A stretch of DNA of 43,685 bases from a virus, in IMG/VR virus record IMGVR_UViG_3300025695_000029, positions 1 to 43,685 of that record. The stretch is one strand, 5' to 3'. Shown piece by piece: positions 36,403 to 43,685 of this stretch. Both the position numbers and the translations under genes were made by a program. The notes under the pieces are model-generated. The model worked only from the letters and a program-made list of their open reading frames with translations, was not told the origin of the DNA and made no database searches. The number at the start of each line of letters is the position of its first letter. Within the stretch, counting starts at the first letter, position 1.

Positions 36403-39400
36403 ATGGCTACAAATGGTTTAAATTCTTCTTCTACGGGATTGAAATTCACAACTAACGAAATTACTCGCGAAATCATTGACAACAGTGGTAGACACGGGTT
36501 TGGTACACTATCGCCAGCTACGTTAGTACACATCTCTGGAAGTACAACACCAGTTAGAATTGAAGGTCTTGCATCAGGAACAGATGTGAGGGTTTTAGCA
36601 TCTGACGTAAACGGTGTAATGTCTTACCGTGATGACGTATTAGTGTCGGGTGCAATTGCAAACAATACGATAACGTTATCTGATATTGACGGTACAAACA
36701 CATCTTTAACTGTACAAGCAGTGACAGGTGTAACTTATGGCGGTTCTTGGGATGTTGCTTTGGCAGGTTCAGGAACTATTGGTGCAACTCCTGTTGCATT
36801 ACCCTTCATTACGTCGGGTTCTTATAATGCAGGAACAATCACATTATCGGTAAATGGTTCTGACGAATCAGATATCACAATTACAGGAATCGATGGTACG
36901 GATACTTTCGTATCAGGTGGTTCTTATACCCAATCAACAGGTATTATTGAAGTAACTAGAAATGACGGACAATCTGTTCAGTTAACTGGTTCAATAGACC
37001 TAATTGAATCAGGTGCTATTGCGGATAACGTAATAACATTAACTGATAACAAGGGTAATGATAACACATTGACAGTAAACGCAATTGATGATTTATCTTA
37101 CGATGGAACATATGGTTTAACTGTTGGAGGTACAGGTACAATCTCAAGTTCATTTGAATTACCATTTATTACTGCAGGTTCATTAGATATACCTACAGGT
37201 GATTTAACACTTTCTATTAATGGTGGTCTTGAGTCTGACATAGTAATTAGTGGTTTTGCAACTTCAGCGTCTGATACTTTTGTAACAGGTGCGACGTTCT
37301 CAAGTGGTACTGCAACATTAACAAGAAATGATGGTAATATTGTTGATATTGCTGGTATTTGGACAAACGTTCCAAACTCAGCTTTAGTAAATGACAGTGT
37401 AACTGTTGGTACTACGGAGATTGACTTAGGTGCGTCTTCAACTACGTTAGCTGGTTTGACATCTGTAACTTCTACTGCGTTTAGTGGTAACTTAACAGGT
37501 GATGTTACAGGTAACGCTGATACTGCTACGGCTTTAGCGTCGGGACAAAACTTCTCAATTAGTGGTGATATCACAGCGTCAGCAATTTCGTTTGATGGTA
37601 CAGGTGCAGTTGCATTGAGTGCTTCAATTGATTCGGATGCGGTTACTACGATTAAAATTCTTGATGGTAATGTAACAAATGCTAAATTAGCTAATTCAAG
37701 TCTAACAGTTGGTACAACATCAATTAGTTTAGGTGCATCTTCAACTACACTCGCTGGTTTAACTTCGGTTACCTCAACATCTTTTGTTGGTAGCTTAACA
37801 GGTAATGCTAGTGGTACTGCAGGTTCATTGGCATCGGCACAAGATTTCTCGATTAGTGGTGATATCACGGCATCGGCGATTTCGTTTGATGGTACAGGTG
37901 CAGTTGCATTGAGTGCTTCAATTGATAATGATTCTGTAACTACTGATAAGATACTTAATAGTAATGTAACAAATGCTAAATTAGCTAACTCAGATATTAC
38001 ATTCGCAGGTACTTCAGGTTCTGACTCTGATGTTGCTTTGGGTACTTCATTATCTTTCACTTCTACAGATGGTTCTGTAGTTGCGGCTGGTAACGGTGCA
38101 GGTGCTATCAACTTATCTGTAAGTTCTGGTAACATCTCGTTATTCACAGTTTCAGGTGATACAGGTTCTGTTGTTCCAAATGGTGATTCAACAATCACAT
38201 GGGTTGGTGGAACAGGTATTGATACATCAATCGTTGGTGATAGTTTAACGGTGGCAATTGACTCTTCAGTTGTAACATTAGACGGTTCACAAACGTTGAC
38301 AAACAAGACAATTAACGCATCTCAATTAGTTGATTCTTCTGTATCTAATGCTAAGTTAGCTAACTCATCATTAACATTGGCGGGTGATAGTGGAACTCAA
38401 ACATTAGAGTTGGGTGATACATCAACGTTCTCAGGTGGTGACGGTATTGGTACTGTGGCTCAGTCTACGGATACGTTGGTTATTTCAGTTGATGATACAT
38501 TTGTTGAAGTTGTTTCAAGAAAAGGTTCAGCTAACGGTTACGCAGCACTTGATGCTAACGGTAGAGTACCTTCTTCACAATTACCTTCTTCGGCATTTGA
38601 ATACAAAGGTAACTGGAATGCGGCAACTAACACTCCAACATTAGCTGATGGAACAGGTGATTCAGGTGATATGTATCGTGTTTCTGTTGCAGGTAATCAA
38701 GATTTAGGTAGTGGTACAATTGATTTTCAGATTGGTGACTACCTTCTTTATAATGGTGCTCAATGGGACAAGATTGATAATACTGACTCAGTAAGTTCTG
38801 TAAACGGAGCGACAGGTGCTGTTGTTTTAGATACTGATGATATCGCTCAAGGTTCAACTAACCTTTACGATAAAGTAGTTTCTTTATCTAACGGTACAGG
38901 TATAACAACTTCAGGTACGTATCCTAACTTCACAATCACTAACACTGATTTAGGTTCTACTCAGAACATCTTTAAAACGATAAATTTACCTTCAGGTGTT
39001 GACCCAACAGCGGGTTCAAACACTGATACGTTAAACTTCACATCTTCAGATTCATCTGTAACCATCAGTGGTACAGGTTCAAATACTGTGGATATTGTAG
39101 TTGGTGCGTCAGTTAACACTAACATCTTTAATAGTGATGGAACATTAGGTGGTAATAGAACAGTTACACAAAATAGTAACACGTTAGCGTTTACTGGTGG
39201 TGACTTCACAGTTGATGGAACTACATTAGTAGTTGATGAGAGTGCATCTGCAGTCGCAATCGGAGCTTCGGCACCAGCAGCAAGTGCAGTTCTTGAAGTG
39301 TCGTCAACAACAAAAGGTTTCTTATTCCCAAGGATGACGGAAACGCAGAGAGACGCAATCGGAAGTCCGGCAACAGGTTTGTTGGTGTACCAAACCGATG

Positions 39401-39453
39401 GAGACGAGGGTGTCTACATCTATAAATCGTTTGGATGGGTACAAGTAATATAA
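36403..39453 (+). CDS. Tail-fibre-type protein 2, 1016 aa
   Basis: This is a long repetitive fibre. It starts after the A-rich leader aaaaaagaaaaATG. Residues about 325-530 hold two 98-aa repeats (LGASSTTLAGLTSVTSTAF, GNADTATALASGQNFSISGD, then FDGTGAVALSASID), matching the ATALA / FDG-type repeats of T4-like long tail fibres. The later part contains VSRKGSANGYAALDANGRVPSSQLP, a widespread fibre motif. The C-terminal tip (about 955-1016) is AVLEVSSTTKGFLFPRMTET and ends KSFGWVQVI, homologous to fibre 1. It is probably a trimeric fibre reaching the host surface. No endosialidase or S74 chaperone motif was recognised. Confidence 0.85.
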   Translation: MATNGLNSSSTGLKFTTNEITREIIDNSGRHGFGTLSPATLVHISGSTTPVRIEGLASGTDVRVLASDVNGVMSYRDDVLVSGAIANNTITLSDIDGTNTSLTVQAVTGVTYGGSWDVALAGSGTIGATPVALPFITSGSYNAGTITLSVNGSDESDITITGIDGTDTFVSGGSYTQSTGIIEVTRNDGQSVQLTGSIDLIESGAIADNVITLTDNKGNDNTLTVNAIDDLSYDGTYGLTVGGTGTISSSFELPFITAGSLDIPTGDLTLSINGGLESDIVISGFATSASDTFVTGATFSSGTATLTRNDGNIVDIAGIWTNVPNSALVNDSVTVGTTEIDLGASSTTLAGLTSVTSTAFSGNLTGDVTGNADTATALASGQNFSISGDITASAISFDGTGAVALSASIDSDAVTTIKILDGNVTNAKLANSSLTVGTTSISLGASSTTLAGLTSVTSTSFVGSLTGNASGTAGSLASAQDFSISGDITASAISFDGTGAVALSASIDNDSVTTDKILNSNVTNAKLANSDITFAGTSGSDSDVALGTSLSFTSTDGSVVAAGNGAGAINLSVSSGNISLFTVSGDTGSVVPNGDSTITWVGGTGIDTSIVGDSLTVAIDSSVVTLDGSQTLTNKTINASQLVDSSVSNAKLANSSLTLAGDSGTQTLELGDTSTFSGGDGIGTVAQSTDTLVISVDDTFVEVVSRKGSANGYAALDANGRVPSSQLPSSAFEYKGNWNAATNTPTLADGTGDSGDMYRVSVAGNQDLGSGTIDFQIGDYLLYNGAQWDKIDNTDSVSSVNGATGAVVLDTDDIAQGSTNLYDKVVSLSNGTGITTSGTYPNFTITNTDLGSTQNIFKTINLPSGVDPTAGSNTDTLNFTSSDSSVTISGTGSNTVDIVVGASVNTNIFNSDGTLGGNRTVTQNSNTLAFTGGDFTVDGTTLVVDESASAVAIGASAPAASAVLEVSSTTKGFLFPRMTETQRDAIGSPATGLLVYQTDGDEGVYIYKSFGWVQVI
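37552..37926 (+). repeat. 294-bp coding repeat in fibre 2
   Basis: Segments starting at 37552 and 37846 are tandem copies offset by 294 bases (98 codons). A 48-base stretch, 37585-37632 against 37879-37926, is identical. The rest differs mainly at synonymous sites. Confidence 0.85.
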
Positions 39454-39469
39454 TTTACTCTGTAAATTA
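39451..39469 (+). other. AT-rich hairpin at the end of fibre 2
   Basis: TAATTTAC / GTAAATTA is a perfect 8-bp inverted repeat with loop TCT and includes the fibre 2 stop codon. It could be an mRNA 3'-end element. No T tract follows. Confidence 0.4.
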
Positions 39470-39478
39470 TTATACAAG

Positions 39479-39485
39479 TATTTAT
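39479..39485 (+). promoter_or_regulatory. TATTTAT motif upstream of fibre 3
   Basis: TATTTAT lies 67 bases before the ATG at 39553. This is the longest leader of any copy, and it contains the G-rich stem-loop at 39500-39521. Confidence 0.35.
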
Positions 39486-39499
39486 CTTTAGATAATACA

Positions 39500-39521
39500 G
39501 GGAGGGGGTTAAACCTCTCCC
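39500..39521 (+). other. Stable stem-loop in the fibre 3 leader
   Basis: GGGAGGGG pairs with CCTCTCCC (8 bp, one G-U) around the loop GTTAAA. It is the most G+C-rich short segment in any gap here. There is no T tract, and an A-rich start region follows. It may regulate or stabilise the fibre 3 mRNA, or act as a weak terminator. Confidence 0.5.
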
Positions 39522-39552
39522 GAAGCCTTAAATAAAAAAAAGAGAGTTAAAC

Positions 39553-42500
39553 ATGGCAACAAAAAACGGAGTTTTCTATAGTAATATATCAGGTATTAAT
39601 CTGAGAACAAATACAACAACGCGTCTTAGCATAGCTAATAACGGGTCAATACAATTTAACGAAGATTATTCTTTCCCAACATCTGATGGGTCAGCGAATA
39701 CTGTATTATTAACTAACGGTTCAGGTTCACTCTCGTTTTCAACAATACCAAATACTTCGTTAGATAACTCATCAGTAACAATTACCGCAGGTACTTTATT
39801 AGACGGTGGGGGTTCAGTATCATTAGGTGGTACTGCAACGTTAAATGTTGACTTGTCTGAATTAACAACATCGACATCGAATACTGATGGTGATTTCTTT
39901 GCAGTTATTGACTCTTCAAATGTTCAGAGAAAAATAACTAAAGGTAATATCAATATAAGTGGGTTTAATAATGATGCGGGATACACAACAAATAGTGGTT
40001 CTGTAACGTCAGTTGCTATTTCAGGTTCAGACGGTATTGATGTAGATTCAGGTTCACCAATTACTTCTTCAGGTACGATAGCATTAGGTTTATCAAATGT
40101 ACCTAATAGTTCATTATCAAACTCATCTATAACTATTAATGGTACATCAGTATCTTTAGGTGGTTCAATTAATGTTGGGGACATAACAGGTGTGAGTGCT
40201 GGAAATGGTTTAACTGGTGGTGGTACATCAGGTGCGGTTACCCTTAATGTTGATTATACGGGTGTTGATAACATTATTTTATCTGCAACTGACGCAAGTT
40301 CACAATCAATTGGACTTAGTTCACATATATTATTTAGTGATGGTTCACAGTTGGTTAATTTCGGATTGGTTTCTGATTTACCATTTAGTAATAATCAGGG
40401 TGATATTACCTCAGTAGGTGCAGGAAACGGTTTAACAGGTGGGGGTACTTCAGGAGCAGTTACACTTAATGTTGGTGCAGGTTCACTTATTGATGTTGCT
40501 GCAGATACAATATCTGTGGACCTTTCAGAATTAGCGACATCAGTATCTGATGGTGATGGTGATTTCTTCGCGGTAATAGATTCTTCAAATGTACAAAGAA
40601 AACTTACTAAATCTAATATTAAATTAAGTGGATTTAATAACGATGCTGGATTTACAACAAATGATGGTACAGTTACATCTGTGGCAATTTCGGGTACAGA
40701 TGGTATCGATGTTGATTCAGGTTCGCCAATCACAACAAATGGAACAATAACATTAGGATTATCCAACGTACCTAATAGTTCATTAACTAATTCTTCTATT
40801 GATATTGCGGGAAGTGATATTTCATTAGGTGGTCAAATAACTGGTGATGATATTATTTCTGATGTTAGTGCCGGTCAAATTACTAACTCACAACTCGTTA
40901 ATAGTAGTATTACTATTAATGGTAGTCCCATATCATTAGGTGGTACTGTGACAGTTGGTGACATTACTAATATAACCGCAGGTACAGGTTTATCAGGTGG
41001 TGGGGCATCTGGTTCAGTGACGGTATCTTTAGATTATACAGGAACCGATAATTTCATTGATTCTGCGACTAATTTAGAAGGTACAGGTATTGGATTAAGC
41101 GATACTATAGTTTACCATGATGCTAGTGATAATAATGTTAAGAAAGGTTTAGTTTCCGATTTACCATATACAAATACGTCGGGTACAGTAACATCAGTTG
41201 CAATTTCAGGTTCAGATGGTATAGATATAGATTCAGGTTCACCAATCACAAGTTCAGGTACAATTGCCTTAGGATTATCCAACGTACCTAATAGTTCACT
41301 GGCAAATTCAAGTATAACCATTAATGGTACTTCAACATCATTAGGGGGTTCTATAACCGTTGGTGATATAACTAACGTAACTGCGGGTACAGGTTTATCG
41401 GGTGGGGGGACATCTGGTTCGATTACTGTGAATGTTGATTACTTAGGTACTGATAACATTATTCTTGCTGCGGGTGCATATCCAAATGATATTGAGGATA
41501 CTGATTATATACTTGTCAGTGATTCTGACAATAATGCTAAAAAAGCATTAATAGCCGCATTACCATATACTAATAGTCAGGGTACAGTTACTTCTGTGGC
41601 TATTTCAGGTTCAGACGGTATCGATGTTGATTCAGGTTCGCCAATCACAACAAATGGTACGATTGCATTAGGATTATCCAATGTACCTAATAGTTCGTTA
41701 GCGAACTCATCTATCACTGTTACTGGTGGTAATGGATTAACAGGTGGTGGTTCAGCTTCCTTGGGTGGTTCAGTATCCTTAAATGTAGGTGCTGGTACTC
41801 TTATTGATGTTGATGGTAGTAATGTTAATGTTGACTTATCTGAATTAACGACATCGACATCCAATGGGGACGGTGATTTCTTTGTGGTTGTAGATTCCTC
41901 AAATAATCAGAAGAAACTTACTAAGGGTAATATTAGTAATAGTGGATTTAATAACGACGCAGGATATATAACTTCTGCGGGTAATACTAATATTTATTCT
42001 ACAGATGGTGCATTATCTTCACTTCGTACTATAAATCAGGTTGGTAATAATCTTGATTTTGCGTCAAGTGCAAATGAAAGTCTAAACATATTTAAATCTA
42101 TTTCGACACCGTTAAATGTACCTAGAGTATTTATCGAGGCAGATGATGCGTATAGTGATGTGTTATCACTATTAAGTTCGGCTCCAACAGTTGCAATTGC
42201 TACGGGATATGATTCAAATCAGACACCTGTATTTAGAGTGGATGGTCAAGGTAACTTAACTGCCACGTCAAAAGCCTTTGACATTCCTCACCCAAATAAT
42301 GAGAAGAACGCTCAGGGAATGAGACTGAAGCATGGTAACTTGGAGGGACCAGAACACGGTGTTTACATTAGAGGTAGACAACTTAATGATAAGGAGATTG
42401 AATTACCTGAATATTGGTTAGATTTAGTAGACCCCGATACAATTACTGTTCAATTAACATCTATAGGTTCACATCAAAATTTATATGTTAAAAAAATTGA

Positions 42501-42621
42501 GAACAACGTAGTTCATATTGGTAACGGTAACTTATTTAGTAATAAAATTGATTGTTATTACTTTATACAAGCAGAAAGAAAAGATATTGATAAGATTGAA
42601 GTGGAGTATATTACAAAATAG
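39553..42621 (+). CDS. Tail-fibre-type protein 3 with LEGPE-type C-terminal domain, 1022 aa
   Basis: This is a long repetitive fibre. Four copies of a SVAISGSDGIDVDSGSPIT-type unit lie near nt 40012, 40681, 41200 and 41597, separated by NGLTGGGTSGAVTLNV and DGDFFAVIDSSNVQRK modules. The C-terminal domain (about residues 905-1022) differs from fibres 1 and 2: KAFDIPHPNNEKN, then LKHGNLEGPEHGVYIRGR, ELPEYWLDLVDPDTITVQLT and a final FIQAERKDIDKIEVEY. This domain resembles the C-terminal region of tail proteins in T4-like cyanophages. The tip therefore probably binds a different ligand or forms a different trimer cap. A hairpin terminator follows. Confidence 0.85.
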   Translation: MATKNGVFYSNISGINLRTNTTTRLSIANNGSIQFNEDYSFPTSDGSANTVLLTNGSGSLSFSTIPNTSLDNSSVTITAGTLLDGGGSVSLGGTATLNVDLSELTTSTSNTDGDFFAVIDSSNVQRKITKGNINISGFNNDAGYTTNSGSVTSVAISGSDGIDVDSGSPITSSGTIALGLSNVPNSSLSNSSITINGTSVSLGGSINVGDITGVSAGNGLTGGGTSGAVTLNVDYTGVDNIILSATDASSQSIGLSSHILFSDGSQLVNFGLVSDLPFSNNQGDITSVGAGNGLTGGGTSGAVTLNVGAGSLIDVAADTISVDLSELATSVSDGDGDFFAVIDSSNVQRKLTKSNIKLSGFNNDAGFTTNDGTVTSVAISGTDGIDVDSGSPITTNGTITLGLSNVPNSSLTNSSIDIAGSDISLGGQITGDDIISDVSAGQITNSQLVNSSITINGSPISLGGTVTVGDITNITAGTGLSGGGASGSVTVSLDYTGTDNFIDSATNLEGTGIGLSDTIVYHDASDNNVKKGLVSDLPYTNTSGTVTSVAISGSDGIDIDSGSPITSSGTIALGLSNVPNSSLANSSITINGTSTSLGGSITVGDITNVTAGTGLSGGGTSGSITVNVDYLGTDNIILAAGAYPNDIEDTDYILVSDSDNNAKKALIAALPYTNSQGTVTSVAISGSDGIDVDSGSPITTNGTIALGLSNVPNSSLANSSITVTGGNGLTGGGSASLGGSVSLNVGAGTLIDVDGSNVNVDLSELTTSTSNGDGDFFVVVDSSNNQKKLTKGNISNSGFNNDAGYITSAGNTNIYSTDGALSSLRTINQVGNNLDFASSANESLNIFKSISTPLNVPRVFIEADDAYSDVLSLLSSAPTVAIATGYDSNQTPVFRVDGQGNLTATSKAFDIPHPNNEKNAQGMRLKHGNLEGPEHGVYIRGRQLNDKEIELPEYWLDLVDPDTITVQLTSIGSHQNLYVKKIENNVVHIGNGNLFSNKIDCYYFIQAERKDIDKIEVEYITK

Positions 42622-42647
42622 AAACCATACAAAAATATAAAAAATAA

Positions 42648-42679
42648 AAAGAGAGGGTTAAGAAATTAATCCTCTTTTT
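42648..42679 (+). terminator. Bidirectional terminator between fibre 3 and the reverse-strand gene
   Basis: A 14-bp stem (42648-42661 with 42666-42679, two G-U pairs) encloses a GAAA tetraloop and ends in a T run on the plus strand. On the minus strand the same hairpin also ends in a U-rich run because the left arm is flanked by A. It would end both convergent transcripts. Confidence 0.8.
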
Positions 42680-42845
42680 CGTTTTCTAAGTTTTCGTATA
42701 ATGATATTAGGTTAAGGGAATTTTCATAATTTTCCTTTAGTACTTCTAACTCTTTAGTATTAACATTAGAATTTAATGCTTTTTCTAAATTGTCTTCAGA
42801 TTCTTTAACCAAACCTTTTATTGTTTTTAATAGTTTCATATTCAT
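42666..42845 (-). CDS. Small coiled-coil protein, 59 aa, only reverse-strand gene
   Basis: I do not recognise this protein. The product is a short Lys/Glu/Leu-rich helix (MNMKLLKTIKGLVKESEDNL, later ENYENSLNLISLYENL) that predicts a coiled coil. There is no signal peptide or membrane helix. ATG at 42845 or ATG at 42839 are the likely starts. A longer GTG start three codons upstream is possible but unsupported. A TATTTAT motif on the minus strand overlaps or directly precedes the start, and a bidirectional hairpin lies at the 3' end, so expression is plausible. Function is unknown. Confidence 0.5.
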   Translation of the reverse strand: MNMKLLKTIKGLVKESEDNLEKALNSNVNTKELEVLKENYENSLNLISLYENLENEKED

Positions 42846-42850
42846 AAATA
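42844..42850 (-). promoter_or_regulatory. TATTTAT motif on minus strand at the small reverse gene
   Basis: Read on the minus strand, TATTTAT directly abuts the start region of the 59-aa gene, overlapping the first possible ATG and 4 bases from the second. Keeping sense orientation for a reversed gene argues that the motif direction is functional. Confidence 0.35.
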
Positions 42851-42901
42851 TCACTTTATTATGAATATTCTTTGTTTATTGTTTAATAAAAGAAAAAAAT
42901 T

Positions 42902-43685
42902 ATGGCAAGAAGAGCACAAAAGATTTTCATACAAGTGGCGTCATATCGAGACCCTGAGTTGGTTAACACAATTGAGGATATGATAATGAATGCGAAAAGA
43001 CCACAAAACTTAGTATTTGGTATTTGTAGACAATATCATTCTGAAGATGGATTTGACAATTTAGATAAATATAGAGATGACGAACGTTTTCGTATTTTAG
43101 ATATTCCTTATGAGGACTCTAAAGGTGCGTGTTGGGCAAGACACTCGATTCAACAATTATATGGAGGTGAGATGTATACTTTACAGATTGACTCACATAT
43201 GAGATTTGCAAAAGATTGGGATGTCGAGATGATTAAAATGGTAAAACAACTCCAAGGTATGGGGATACCAAAACCATTATTGACAGGATATGTTTCATCA
43301 TTTGACCCTGATAATGACCCAGGTGCTAGAGTACAAGAGCCATGGAGAATGGCATTTGACCGATTTATTCCTGAAGGTGCGGTATTCTTTTTACCTGAGA
43401 CAATTCCAAATTGGAGAGAGTTAGACACACCAGTACCCGCAAGATTTTACTCTGCTCACTTCTGTTTCACATTAGGTGAGTTCAGTGAAGAGGTACAACA
43501 CAATCCTGAGTATTACTTCCACGGTGAGGAGATTTCAATAGCTGCAAGAGCATTCACGTGGGGTTATGATATGTTCCACCCACATAAAGTCTTAATTTGG
43601 CATGAATATACTCGTAAGGGTAGAACTAAGCAATGGGACGATGACAAAGAATGGGGTAACAAAAACAGTCATTCTCACTTAACTA
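42902..43685 (+). CDS. Glycosyltransferase (GlcNAc type, PF11397-like), 3' end outside window
   Basis: The first 261 residues are visible and the frame stays open to the window edge. The fold signature of PF11397 (Skp1 GlcNAc-transferase-like) is clear. An N-terminal IFIQVASYRDPELVNTIEDM is followed by KGACWARHSIQQLYGGEMY, the nucleotide-sugar and metal motif LQIDSHMRF (Asp97, His99), and FHGEEISIAARAFTWGYDMFHP (residues about 206-227, catalytic-type Glu pair). The Dictyostelium member (Gnt1) adds GlcNAc to hydroxyproline. Phage members probably modify virion or host glycans. The start has the leader agaaaaaaattATG. The gene lies just beyond the tail-fibre cluster, so fibre or adhesin glycosylation is an attractive but unproven role. 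Confidence 0.88.
   Translation, partial: MARRAQKIFIQVASYRDPELVNTIEDMIMNAKRPQNLVFGICRQYHSEDGFDNLDKYRDDERFRILDIPYEDSKGACWARHSIQQLYGGEMYTLQIDSHMRFAKDWDVEMIKMVKQLQGMGIPKPLLTGYVSSFDPDNDPGARVQEPWRMAFDRFIPEGAVFFLPETIPNWRELDTPVPARFYSAHFCFTLGEFSEEVQHNPEYYFHGEEISIAARAFTWGYDMFHPHKVLIWHEYTRKGRTKQWDDDKEWGNKNSHSHLT

Noticed and set aside
37098-38306. Long (402-codon) open frame on the minus strand inside fibre 2
   Set aside because: It is the complement of a repetitive Thr/Ser/Gly coding region. Its translation is a low-complexity Val/Pro/Glu-rich shadow, and no start context or motif supports it. The same explains the minus-strand frames inside fibre 3.
34483-42621. Diversity-generating retroelement acting on fibres
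   Set aside because: No reverse transcriptase, template repeat or A-biased variable repeat pair was recognised in this window. The repeats seen differ mostly at synonymous sites.

Overview
This window is a 43.7 kb piece of a large, AT-rich, contractile-tailed (T4-like) phage genome. By eye it is about one-third G+C. The T4-type genes are a gp32-like ssDNA-binding protein, a UvsX recombinase, an Rnh/flap 5'-nuclease, a gp41 DnaB-type helicase, an aerobic ribonucleotide reductase (NrdB then NrdA), and baseplate wedge proteins gp25 and gp6. Several signs point to a Bacteroidota host, probably a flavobacterium. Start codons sit behind A-rich runs with essentially no Shine-Dalgarno sequences. One giant adhesin carries SprB-like repeats, as in flavobacterial gliding adhesins. 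The NrdB has an N-terminal ATP-cone, an architecture characterised in the flavobacterium Leeuwenhoekiella. A TAnnTTTG-like promoter lies in front of the ssDNA-binding protein gene. The host is inferred, not proven.

Layout. Positions 1-1734 hold the 3' part of a possible cell-wall hydrolase or virion protein and two small uncharacterised genes, ended by a strong terminator. Positions 1893-9732 are the replication, recombination and nucleotide module: ssDNA-binding protein, hairpin, uvsX, 5'-nuclease, unknown, helicase, nrdB, nrdA. It closes with a UUCG-loop terminator. Positions 9819-24895 are a tightly packed baseplate operon: gp25, gp6, a 1746-aa protein with an internal hydrophobic block, three unknown virion proteins (one with a PKD domain), another unknown, and a 979-aa protein with a tail-protein-I-like segment. 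Positions 24898-34454 encode two giant proteins made of folded domains strung on long Thr/Pro/Ser-rich linkers. Positions 34483-42621 encode three long repetitive tail-fibre-type proteins. The window ends with a small reverse-strand gene and the start of a PF11397-type (GlcNAc) glycosyltransferase.

How it may fit together. Early genes would replicate the genome and supply dNTPs under ATP/dATP control. The structural block would build a baseplate with an unusually elaborate host-contact apparatus. The most interesting combination is the mucin-like Thr/Pro stalks (about 1,000 residues over two proteins) close to a glycosyltransferase whose known eukaryotic relative modifies hydroxyproline in Skp1. 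A virion-glycosylation system is a testable inference. A recurring TATTTAT motif lies just upstream of many, mainly structural, genes and is a candidate phage-specific promoter element.

No tRNA, integrase, transposase or CRISPR array was recognised. No intergenic gap exceeds 300 bases.
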